Of a stretch of DNA of 31,719 bases, positions 11,201-21,175 are shown piece after piece (positions within the stretch are counted from its first letter, which is position 1; each line of letters begins with the position of its first letter). Origin of the DNA: Welwitschia mirabilis (lineage: Eukaryota > Gnetophyta > Gnetopsida > Welwitschiales). The position numbers and the translations under genes are program-made. Where the stretch lies: positions 125,636,061 to 125,667,779 of the forward strand of contig JBOZIK010000001.1 of assembly GCA_051453625.1 (NCBI GenBank). Direction: 5' to 3'. Under the pieces are notes generated by a model, which ran no database searches, was not told the origin of the DNA, and saw only the letters and a list, made by a program, of their open reading frames with translations.

Positions 11201-11800
11201 GTAATTCCATTAAACAATCTAGCTTATATGGATATAAGGCCTAGGCTCTTTAGTTCAAAGAGTTCTTTACAAATACAATTAAGAAAATAGGAATATGTCT
11301 CAATTGAAATTCAAGCATTGCATTTCCTTTTTAATAACTTGTTTAGTTATACTAAATTTATGATATTTGGTGTAATTATTTTATGATATATTTATTTTAT
11401 TTTCTTAGTACGTATGACTTACATTCCCTTCTTTCTTTATTACCTCCATGTTATAAGATAACTTTAAGTTATTTTTAAAGCATGTTAATATATAAAAATC
11501 TTTACGTAATTTCTGTTAAAAATTAAAAAAAATCCTCTAATCTTAAATTTTATTTAAGAGAAATATGGATGAGACCTCTAAAGACATAAAACCTAAATTC
11601 ATGAGTTATCTTACAAGAATTCCATAAAAGCTAGTGCTTTGATGATGAATACATCAAATAAAAGGGTAATAAAATAATGATCTGGTGATGAATGAAAGAA
11701 TTCTAGTTTAACAATTAAAAGTTGTGCTTCAAATTAGAATATTACAGTAATAGAATATCCACTTTTCACTTAATCAACTAAATCCTCTTTGAAAACTTTT
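8232..11800 (-). pseudogene. LINE A (L1-type) ORF2 remnant, copy 1, 5'-truncated
   Basis: Minus-strand L1-type ORF2. The end of the endonuclease shows as FFHSSPDHYFI (about 11670-11695), an altered SDH box. The linker KTQDDNSKEFLKFL (near 11045-11085) matches the GDxNTKFFH segment. RT follows: MTNGKALGFDGF (10773-10807), LVPNRNIL (10486-10507), FDYAKAYDKVKW-like (10376-10446), FPLLTYLFIITANSFYHAIQ (10155-10230) and LHFANDSFL (10079-10105). FANDS stands in place of the FADD catalytic box. RT C-terminal parts are LQRIHRKVCKWRM (about 9815-9860) and LPKEKGGLGFINL (9594-9632). No endonuclease is seen upstream of 11800, where LINE B remains begin. A clear zf-RVT was not found. Many stops. Confidence 0.87.
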
Positions 11801-11809
11801 CAATTATCA

Positions 11810-14160
11810 AGATAATGAAAATTTGGGGGGTGTCTATCCTTAAAAAGTATTTTATTAAATTGAGAGATAAAAAGAGTATATAAAAAATGCACCAAAGGCC
11901 TTAAAAGATCAACATGTTACAAATAAAAAATAAAAAGGAATTAAATCCAAAGAAGAGATAAAAATTAGACATCATGTGCCATAAGCTAGATAATTAATAT
12001 ACAATGCATTCAACCAATGATTTCAAAGCTACATGAGGAAATTAATCTCAAGTTGGATCTTATCCACTTAACTATAAATCTAGAAATAAACATTGTATAA
12101 AATATTTATCTTCACTTCAATGAACTATGGACATGAGAATATACATTCCTCTTAGAAATTAGGTTGCACCACCACTTCTAAATTTAATATGTAACAATAA
12201 GCTAAATAATCCTCTAAGGAAATTTAAAATACTCATTGGTATTAGATAAAAATCTAAAGAATACTAAATTTTCAAGAAGTTAAATATTGAAAAATACATT
12301 ACATGTGTAAATCCAAGTATTCTTGGCAAAAGGGCAGTGTCAAAAGACATGAATAAAATCATATATAGCTCCATATTAAGGGAAAATAGTATCATGAATG
12401 CCAATAAACTAAAGTTGTTTAACCATCAAAAAGAAAATTTTTAATTTTAGAAAGTATAGGAAGTTGCCAAAAATTCTGAAAAATCATAAACAAGAACTTT
12501 TAAAACTCCATTTATGCTAAAGTCTATTACAATAATTAACAATTACTGCCAAATTATAAAGTAATTAGAATGGAATGCATGGCTTATATGGAAACATTGT
12601 AAAGCTAGTTTTCTAATGAGACCCCTCAAAAACTCTTTTTATATTTTCATCTAAATGTAGATGTTGATGAAGAAAATTGCGATGCCTAAAGAAAAAAATT
12701 TGCATGGTACTAGAATTATCATAAAGATGATGAAATGATTGGGAATATATCTGTTGATTTCTAAGTTGAGGACAATTAAGAGAAATTGCATTTTTAAAAC
12801 TAGTGAGTAGTTATCCTTGAGTTCATAAGGCTAATGGGAGATGGAGAAAAAGGCAGTCACCTTGGATACATCTTAGAAAGTAAATCTAGATGAATTTTGA
12901 TATTATTCTAATTAATACATTTATGTCATATTTTCATGCTCTCCAAATTCTTTTAAAAAATGCATTCTTGGAAGCGTAACTTTATATGATGAAAAACTCT
13001 AGTTAATAAAATGGATACCCTACCCAGGGGTTTATGCTTGGGAAAACCTTGCATTAAATGAAGCTAAAGAAAATGGTCAATAGTATTTGAGGATTCAAGA
13101 TAAACAACTAAGCAGTTTGCAACTAAAGTAAGGCCTTACTTGAAAGCATGTAGAAAACCTAAATAACTTTGTTTCTTTGGTAAAGTAGCAATATCTCATG
13201 CAACTTGAAGAAGCCCATTTTGAGAATATTTGGAAGACCAAATAAAAATCCAAAATAATTTTTCCATTTTTTGGTAGGTGGCATAAGAAGAAGCCCAATA
13301 AGAAGAGTCGTAAACATGAGTAGAAGAAAAAATGAATTTATAAACCAAACACTTACTTATCAGAGGGACAAACTTAAACTTTTGATTTTCCATTTTATTT
13401 TTAGACCTAAAGAAAAACTTGAGCTGAAAGAGAGGAAGAAGGATCTTAAAGACTAAGTGATTTACAAATCTTAATAATGTTATGATTAAATATTAGCATC
13501 CACACTTTGTTTAGACGATATTTATAATTAATGATGAAGTTTTAAATTAAAGATTTAGCTTAATTAATGGTATAATTAGAAAGAGTATAAAATTATTCCA
13601 CTTGAAAAAGAATACGATCAAGATCTTTAGCTATATTATGAACAAGAAAAAATGGGTCATCTATAAAATGCTTATTTAGAAGCTAATGACTAGGATTAGA
13701 TAGGATCATCCATAAAATATCATATGATGAATATCACATTAGAGCTAATGAGAAAGAAAATCATTTGGTATACTAAACAAAGAAGAAGCTGGAGAACATT
13801 CCTACCTTGTAGATTAATGAATAGAAAAAGGAGAAGTAACTTCAAAATTAGTCATAATTCTATCATTATCATTGGTAAATAAATAACCTATCATATGTAA
13901 GAATTTTGGATCAAAATGAAGCTTATCCATAATCAAAAGAATAAATACCTTTTAATTTTATCATAGGCATTAGCACAATTAAGTTAAGTATAAAGAATAT
14001 CTTGATCGATATGCTTAGTCCATTAGATACCTTTCTATACTGCTATTACATTAGTTAAAATATATCTATCAGGAACAAATCCTATTTGTTAAGAGGCAGA
14101 TAATATTAAGAAGAATCCACTTCAAATAAAAAGTTAACAAATTTACCCTAATCTTGTGAC
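11810..14160 (-). pseudogene. LINE B (L1-type) remnant, copy 1, RT to zf-RVT
   Basis: On the minus strand, from the right: QIGFVPDRYILTNVIAV (14045-14090) and LNCANAYDKIK (about 13950-13985), both RT blocks. Then EKLFWIFIWSS (near 13250) and, through one stop, DIATLPKKQSYLGFLHAFK (13141-13204), which match the RT C-terminal FLWxG and LPKxxGGLGF segments. Last comes HVF-stop-HCPFAKNTW (12311-12355), which matches the zf-RVT zinc motif. The element is cut at about 14160 where the copia-2 remnant starts, so the endonuclease part is absent here. It is present in copy 2. Heavily mutated. Confidence 0.83.
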
Positions 14161-14164
14161 AAAT

Positions 14165-15952
14165 ATCTTGGAGAATAGATTGTGACCAAGTACTATGATG
14201 TAGCCTATTAGTAGTCTTAGCTTCTTTTATCAGAGAACCTACTGAATTGCTATGGGAACCATGATTAAGAGTGTTTAAAACACCAAACTACTTAATTCTA
14301 TAAGTTGCAAATGTACCATACTAATACAATAAACTAGAGCAGCACTAGTGACTACATCTCCCCCTCAATTGTAAGACATTGAGCATCCAAGGTTTTGGTT
14401 TGGAAATTAGTGCAAGCGATCTCACACTTTTTGACACAACTTTGAAGATGAATAAGTTTTCCATCTTTGTAGCCTTTCATAACTAGCTAGTGATTGGAAT
14501 CAAAAATATCCCCTAAGTGCTTCGTCATAGATATTGAGTGATCTTCTCACACCAGGGTAGAAAGCAATAGAAGATGCAACCTCAAAGAAGGAACATACAA
14601 AACATGAGAAATAGTCTATGGAGAGAGCGATGTCAACTTAAGAGTAATCAAACCATAACATTCCATTAGAAAGGGAGTTTTGTTTGCTAAATAAACCTGA
14701 CTAGGATAAAGTCATTAAAATAATGATGCCAATAAGTAATGTGACAATTAGCACCATTGTCAAGTATCCAAGTTTCATCATAAGGTATGTGCTTACTTAT
14801 ATCCACAAAGTCAGAATTGTTAAAAGTACATTTGACTCATAATAATCATCATCATTAATGGATTTTAACTCCTTAATAACTGCATTTACCTTAGGTGTAG
14901 ATTTAATCTTATCCCAAGGTATTCGATAGAAGTCTAAGGTATGACCACTTCTTCCACATTATGAGCACTGGTATTTATTTTTCATTAGAGTAACATGATG
15001 CTAAACTTGTTTTTTGTTTGGCAAAGTCTGATTAAGACTATTTTGCTATTTTTGTGGAGCCTTATCCTTATCATGATGTGATGAATTTAACAAATGAGAG
15101 TTTTAAGAAGATTACTTATGTTTAGAAGGAGATCCATGAGAATAGGAAACTTTTCATGCTTCACCAGAGGATGAGAAGTTTGAGAAGATAAACTGAGCTT
15201 CTGCAACAATAAGATCCTTATTGAGTGTGTCAAAGAATATATTAGATAGTCGCTTACTTCCATGAAGAGATAGAATGTAGTTATAAAGAAATGGATCCTC
15301 CAAATAATAACATAGCAAGTTAACATAATTTATGCAAATTTTTTGGGTGGGATCTATCTTAGTAACCTTTATTTTAATATCTATTATTTGAGCTAAAAAC
15401 TAATGCATTTTACCCCTTACATAGTAAAGGTTGTTTATGCTTGTAATAAGATTGATCAACTCAAGATCATTCTTTACATAAAAGGTATCCCGTAAAGCAT
15501 CATAATTGACATAATGAGACTTACTTCTATTAACCAACTTTTTATGTGAAGTAGCCACTAATTTTTGCATTATCTCTGTGAGCTTGTGATCAATGGTTTT
15601 CCATGCCTTTTCTTTATCTGAATCTTGAAGTGTAACATGCTTTGTTTTAAAAAAATCTCTATTGAAACCTTGTATGCGCATTATTGACATAAAATCCTCA
15701 TTCCAATCCTTCCAACTTTGATCATCATGCAAGATCACCTTAAGGTTGGATATTATTCTGGTAGTCAATACTGGTGTGAAGCTCTCTGACAAGATTTGAA
15801 ATCTGCCTTTTGATGTTGAAGCCTTGATGAATACTAAAAATAAAGAGAGAATGGTTAACAAGTTGTAAGATAAATTCAAATTCCAGAGGGATCTTACTCA
15901 CATCCATTACTGAAAAAAATGATCTATTCAACACACAAAGAAAACTCATCAA
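14165..15952 (-). pseudogene. copia-2 gag, zinc knuckle and protease remnant
   Basis: The longest open piece (15879-15400) reads as copia gag: LKVILHDDQSWKDWNEDFMS, then DKEKAWKTIDHKLTEIM and DALRDTFYVKNDLELINLIT. Gag continues with stops to a CCHC-type knuckle, CSxCGRSGHT (about 14938-14970). The protease shows WILDNGANCH (14748-14775), with D-N-G in place of the D-S/T-G triad, then HVLYVPSLRLHL (14569-14614). Traces of the gag-pre-integrase region follow down to about 14165, where LINE B resumes. Integrase, RT and a 3' LTR are absent. The sequence differs from copia-1, so it is a different family. The gag start might be the methionine of MDVSKIPLEFEF (about 15904) in a shifted frame. Confidence 0.82.
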
Positions 15953-15959
15953 AAAAAAC

Positions 15960-16160
15960 TAGAGAGAAAAATTTAAAGACAATGGTAGAGTCACCTAAAA
16001 AGGAATCTTGCTCTCATCCACAAGTTCAAATAATCTAACCAAGCCATAATGAAAATAAAATAAAAGAAAAAAAAGGCCACGACAGAGAGGTATGGTCACA
16101 ACAAAAAGGAATCAATTCCAAAACTTTAAGTAATCTATCCAATCCATAATGTGGGATAAT
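15960..16160. repeat. two diverged units of a roughly 100-bp tandem repeat
   Basis: One unit has TGGTAGAGTCACCTAAAAAG and ends in CAAGCCATAATG (about 15984-16050). The next has TGGTATGGTCACAACAAAAA and ends in CAATCCATAATG (about 16091-16151). A related phrase (GGGATCTTACTCACATCC, about 15888) lies just before. The units sit upstream of the copia-2 gag on the minus strand. Confidence 0.55.
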
Positions 16161-16955
16161 CAAGACAAACCCCCCCTAAACCATGCAAAACCTATGTGCA
16201 CTAAAAAAAAAAGGTAATTTGTTAAAGAGTTCTTAAAGTGAGTGACGTAAATTTTAATGCAAAGGGCCTATTGTGATTATTAGGTGATAAAAATGCAGAT
16301 TTTTCTGTTTTAAGGGTATGCTTCCAAATCTGAGTAGTCATCATGTCCTCTCTAAGGATGATACCCTTTGTCTCCTAAGGAAGTAAAAGGATAAAAAGTT
16401 AAATCACCTTGATGGGGCTTCCAAATCATCGACTAGTTTTGGTTACCTTAGCTCTCTACCCTCCTTAAGGGAGAGTACCATGCAATGTCGGCGACCTACT
16501 TATACCTAAGACCTAGTAAATTTTAAGATTGATTATACTTATGACTTTCTGTTGACTTAATGATGAGATCCAAGTAGACCCTACCACTATGCCTCTAGTC
16601 TTCACCTAATATACCCTCGATTACTAAGGCATACATAGGAATCCAGACCTTAGAGTGCCTGGGACATTTCTGCTTCAGAGAGATATGATTCTCCGAATGG
16701 TCCAAACTTCATAGTTAAGGTAGTTAAGACTACACAACAAGCTCAGAAGACAGGGTATCCTGACATAGATCTCTATCTACGTAAGGCTCCCCATGCCCAC
16801 CACTAATCAAAACTTATTACCAGTGTAAAATGTGATTTAGAAGTGAAAGTAATTTTTCATTTTAGTCTTAATTACAGAAAATTAAATTTTAGTTTGAGAA
16901 AGAGAAAGGGGAAAAACACCGAAAACACATATGAGGACAGGGTTTGATTTGGTAT
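16161..16955. other. spacer, no gene recognised
   Basis: Composition is less AT-rich than the surroundings, especially 16430-16800. No long frame. By position it could be an untranslated leader or an LTR of the copia-2 family, but I saw no LTR ends or primer-binding site at its borders. Confidence 0.5.
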
Positions 16956-16959
16956 AGTT

Positions 16960-17095
16960 AAGCTAAGTGGATCTTTCTTAACATCCTAAACTTAGTTCAA
17001 ATATCCAAATCACAAAAAAATAGTCTAAATAAGAGAAAAATCAAGTCAAGTGGATCTTGCTTCACATCCCAGACTCGACTTGATGAAAAAACATT
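16960..17095. repeat. two diverged copies of a roughly 83-bp-spaced motif
   Basis: AAGTGGATCTTTCTTAACATCC (about 16965-16986) and AAGTGGATCTTGCTTCACATCC-like (about 17048-17069) are 83 bases apart. Each is enclosed by short inverted words (AGCTAAG...CTTAGTT and TCAAGTC...GACTTGA), so each could fold into a hairpin. Confidence 0.5.
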
Positions 17096-17301
17096 AAGGT
17101 TAAGGGCTCATAATTTGCAGACAAAAATGCCCAAAAACCTTTAAGTGCACAAAAAAATATGCTTAAAAAACTGCGTTAGGGGCTTACAATTTTGAAAAAT
17201 TGCACAAAAAACTTAAGAGAATTGAAAAATAACTCAAAATAGCTAAAAAGCGAAAAACTGCCAATGTGCACAAAATAGGGCTAATGGCTAAGCCATAACT
17301 A

Positions 17302-17397
17302 GCTAAATTGCATGTGCGCGAAAATTGACAAAGGCTAAGTAATGGCTCAGCTAAACTGCATGTGTGTAAGAATAGACAATGGCTAAGTAATTAAAGA
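17302..17397. repeat. 48-bp tandem repeat, two units
   Basis: GCTAAATTGCATGTGCGCG begins at 17302 and GCTAAACTGCATGTGTGTA at 17350. Both continue with GA-AA-GGCTAAGTAA-like sequence. Period 48, with about ten differences. Confidence 0.7.
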
Positions 17398-17559
17398 GTC
17401 TTCGAGACACCATTTAGCCCATATAAATTTTAACAAATTTGAATATTTCACCTGCTAAGAATGGAAGTCGTGCCTTGTTTTTTAACACAGTCCATTCTTA
17501 ACCATTGCATCAATGTTAAGTTGATGATCAAAAGTGGCATGCAATATTAAAAAAATAGT

Positions 17560-18290
17560 TTCACGGGTGTTTGCAAACAGAAAAAAAAATAATGTGTAGG
17601 CAGCGCAAAGTGACACAGCGTAGGAGAGGTGAGAGAAGGGTGTGCAAGCAGGGACGCAGGCAGTAGGCATCGCAGAGACACAGGTGGATAGCATGGCATC
17701 GATATGCTAAAGCACGATGGAGAAGGCAGCCCCAACAAGCACGGCGGTGCTTGACGCAACACAGAATGACGGCAGACATAGGCAAAGCTCAGGCCAAGGT
17801 GCACAAGAGGCAGAGCGCAGGTAGCAGAACCTTGCAGAGGCGGTTACGCAAGAGGCAGATCACTACAGGTAGAGGCAGCCGTGGATGAAAAGGAAAAGAT
17901 CAACAGCGAGCTAGGAGTGGACGCTAAAGATTAATACATGGAGGATGCTGAAGATCAACAGGATATAGTAACACATAGAGCTAATGCAGAGACAAAGAGC
18001 TAACAGAATGCAGGGAAGTCGCGGGTTGCAAAATAGGGGACTAAGCAGGAAGATCGCAAACCAAAACACAACGCAACAGGCAGAAGGACTGCATTCGAAA
18101 AAATACGGGGTGCACAGGAAGACCAGCCATGTTGACCAAGAATAGATCACAAGGAGGTGAATGACGAAGAGGAACAACCGTCTGATAAAAAAAAACACAT
18201 TTTCCAATGCAAGCCAATCAAGGTCAACCCTGCAATCACAGATTAAACTGCAAACAACCGACATGGAGGAGGAGACTCTGGTGACAGAAA
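17560..18290. other. GC-rich island of unknown origin
   Basis: About half G+C by eye, in strong contrast to both sides. The plus strand is purine-rich (GCAGAGGCAG-like words) and the minus strand is rich in CTGC and CCTC words. Minus-strand frames at 17482-17804 and 17911-18264 are open but give only cysteine- and leucine-rich products with no domain, as expected from pyrimidine-rich DNA. It ends abruptly at the repeat boundary (18306). Possible sources are an LTR or 5' leader of copia-2 or a captured gene fragment. None can be shown. Confidence 0.55.
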
Positions 18291-18305
18291 GAGTGTCAAC
18301 CCATT

Positions 18306-18628
18306 TAAAACCACTCCAAACACAAATAAAACTTTAAACAAAATGTTTGGAAATACTTGAAACAGCTTCAAAAGATGAAGGCCAAAAGAAGACCTAAATA
18401 AACTTTAAAAAATGAATCAAAGAACAGGTCCAATAAAAGCTAAGTAGGGGGTCAAAGAAGCTCAATAGGAGGCTCAAAAAGAGGTCAAAGGAGCTCAATA
18501 AGATGGTCAAAAGAAGCCTAAGAAGCTTCAAGATTCCAATAAAAAATGGAGGCCATAAGAAGCTCTAAGGAGCGTTAACAATGGCCAAGAAGCTCTAGGA
18601 ATCCTAGTCTAGAAGCTCTGGTACCACT
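18306..18628 (-). mobile_element. copia leader and primer-binding site, copy 2
   Basis: Matches 3434-3721. The primer-binding site now reads TGGTACCAGAG on the minus strand (18617-18627), with one base changed from TGGTATCAGAG. To the left of 18306 the match to copy 1 stops at once. Confidence 0.82.
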
Positions 18629-18949
18629 TATTAGAAAACAAAAATGCTCAAAAGTGGAGAGCACAAGATTTCCAAATCATAAATTTTATTTCTCCTCTTT
18701 TCGTATTCAACAAAAAACTTGCTTAAATAGGTAAATACACCATTAGGATTTTCACATATCCCTAAGCATAGACCACAGTGTGTACTAGCCTTAGCAGGAA
18801 CATCTTCATCTTTTATTCTTTACTCTAAGATGATAATTAAACACTTGAAAATGTCATGGTAAAAGGCATAAATCAAGTATGGCATCAAAAAGAATAGAAG
18901 GCATATTTTTATGATTAAAATAGTTAAATTAATGTTGTCACCTTTAACA
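18629..18949 (-). repeat. copia 5' LTR, copy 2 (about 321 bp)
   Basis: Homologous to 3722-4025. Its ends have decayed to TATTAG and TTAACA. It is about 17 bases longer, partly through extra A-rich sequence near 18711-18730. The right border with LINE C is at the same base as in copy 1, so the insertion came before the duplication. Confidence 0.83.
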
Positions 18950-21175
18950 AGTTGGCCTGAAATACTTGATATAATTGTTAATTTTTATATGTTAATACTA
19001 TCACCTTGTTAAATATTACTTTTACTATTAAGGCATCCATATAAATAATAATTTAGTATAATAAAAAGATAGGTATAACAAGCTTGTAATAATATCTTGC
19101 ATTATTTAGAAAAATTAAATTTTATAATTACTACTTCAAAAAAATACAAATTCTCTCCATGATATGCTTTGCTTATATCCAATCTGAATGCCACATTAGG
19201 TATTTTCTATTTCTTAGTAGAGTGAGATATCTAATAAATCAAAAATTTTAAAATATATCTTTAGTTTTTAAACACCCCTTGCAAATTTAAAATCAAAACT
19301 AGATATGTAATTTTTAATCTTTCTATAAGAACTTTTGATATTATTTTATAAATAATATTACATAACCACATTTGCAAAAACTCTGATATAGTGTTACCAA
19401 AGTTTTTCTTTAGAAATACTTTAAAATTTATCTCAAATTCTAAAATTTTAAAAGGATAGATTAAAAATCGTCCTTAATAATATTCTAATGATGTTGATAA
19501 AAATCAACAACAAACCATCTAGATATGGAAGCTTATTAGGCTTCATTTTAATTAAAGATTTCTTAATCTCTTTTATAATAGCTTATTTTCCAAGAAACTA
19601 CAATTTAACATCACCCAAATATATGTTGAGAAGAGAAATAACCTTACCAATGCTATTTCTATTAGTTTACTAGAGAGATTCACTACAAAATTCTTATAAT
19701 GTTCTACAGCAATTTTTGCTTTATTATTAGTCTCATAAACATGTTAATTCTTTTTTGTCTTTAAAATAAGGAATAAGACTAGAGGTTTTTTTGGTTTGTA
19801 GTTAATTAAAAAAATGAATTTACATCACCTTATTTGATCTAATAAATTTTACTCTTTGGAACTAGTAAGGCCATTCCCATTTTATAAAAATTCCAAAGAA
19901 ACTTTTTTTTTTGGTTATTTAAAGAATTTCTTAATCTATCTTTTGAAATCTCTTCTTAAAGATACAAAATTTTGATTAATTAAGTTATTCTTTTAATTTT
20001 CTTTACCAATTTAAAATATATTAGTTGTGTTATAATCTTATACATTGCTTGACGTTAAAATTGCTTTAATCCCTTAATTTTCATGTTTCACCATTTTTAA
20101 ATTTGTTTTTTTTTCAATTACAAAATGAAAACAAGAATTCACTCATTTGAAAGATCGATATTAATTTTAATGAGTATGACTTTCAAGAAGACTTAAACAA
20201 GGATCTCAATCAATATAAGTGATAGTTTTCTAGAAAAGCTAAAAGTCAAGAAACAGTTATAAGGAATCTATCATCTTTTTAATACNNNNNNNNNNNNNNN
20301 NNNNNNNNNNNNNNNNNNNNNNNNNNNNNNNNNNNNNNNNNNNNNNNNNNNNNNNNNNNNNNNNNNNNNNNNNNNNNNNNNNNNNNNNNNNNNNNNNNNN
20401 NNNNNNNNNNNNNNNNNNNNNNNNNNNNNNNNNNNNNNNNNNNNNNNNNNNNNNNNNNNNNNNNNNNNNNNNNNNNNNNNNNNNNNNNNNNNNNNNNNNN
20501 NNNNNNNNNNNNNNNNNNNNNNNNNNNNNNNNNNNNNNNNNNNNNNNNNNNNNNNNNNNNNNNNNNNNNNNNNNNNNNNNNNNNNNNNNNNNNNNNNNNN
20601 NNNNNNNNNNNNNNNNNNNNNNNNNNNNNNNNNNNNNNNNNNNNNNNNNNNNNNNNNNNNNNNNNNNNNNNNNNNNNNNNNNNNNNNNNNNNNNNNNNNN
20701 NNNNNNNNNNNNNNNNNNNNNNNNNNNNNNNNNNNNNNNNNNNNNNNNNNNNNNNNNNNNNNNNNNNNNNNNNNNNNNNNNNNNNNNNNNNNNNNNNNNN
20801 NNNNNNNNAAAAAATCTTAAAATATTTTGATTCAAGAAGTTTCAAGAATTATTCATTTTCTCAAAAGAGAATGGATAAAATATGATAACTAGAATTAATG
20901 AAAAATTTCTAATATGAAATTTATAAACCAATTATTATAATGATCTATTGAATTCTAAAAAGGAATCCATAATAATCAAATACTATCCAATCTTCTGATT
21001 TATTCTAAAAACTAAAAATAATACTAGGACAACTTGTTATAAAGAATTATATCATTAGTTAAAATTAAGCATTTAGTTTCATAAATGAAAACAAAATTAG
21101 GATTTTCTTTTAACAACACATTTTAAGATTGTTAATTCTCAATGGATTACTATGACTCCTCGAATTCTGATTAAA
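18950..21175 (-). pseudogene. LINE C (L1-type) ORF2 remnant, copy 2
   Basis: Same element as 4026-5900. Visible parts are QNSRSHSNPLRINNLK (endonuclease start, about 21120-21170), KSLIKMKPNKLPYLDGLL (RT start, about 19505-19560) and LDISKAYHGE-like sequence (about 19150-19195, frame broken where copy 1 is still open). The GDFN region is lost in the gap at 20286-20808. It is cut on the left by the copia LTR as in copy 1. Confidence 0.83.
20286..20808. other. assembly gap (523 N)
   Basis: Flanking bases align to 5385 and 5526 of copy 1, so only about 140 bases are expected. The declared gap is about 380 bases longer. Confidence 0.95.

Larger units (their letters stand above)
3434..14160. repeat. 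large direct repeat, copy 1 (about 10.7 kb)
   Basis: This block matches 18306-28735 in order and orientation. Anchors are the leader start (3441 and 18314), LTR ends (3722/4025 and 18629/18949), the SINE-like box B (7234 and 22498), the LINE A RT motif (10486 and 25971) and the LINE B RT motif (14057 and 28631). A 300-base sample near 4030-4330 differs at about 8-9% of positions. Copy 1 holds about 1 kb of LINE B (12822-13845) that is missing from copy 2. Confidence 0.92.

Noticed and set aside
13095-13456. Several short frames on both strands
   Set aside because: The minus-strand frames are pieces of the LINE B RT C-terminal region interrupted by shifts. The plus-strand one (13271-13456) is their shadow. 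No separate gene.
17482-18264. Minus-strand open frames of 70-117 codons in the GC-rich island
   Set aside because: The products are cysteine- and leucine-rich with no domain, and several frames overlap. This is what pyrimidine-rich DNA gives. No start context or homologous domain was seen.
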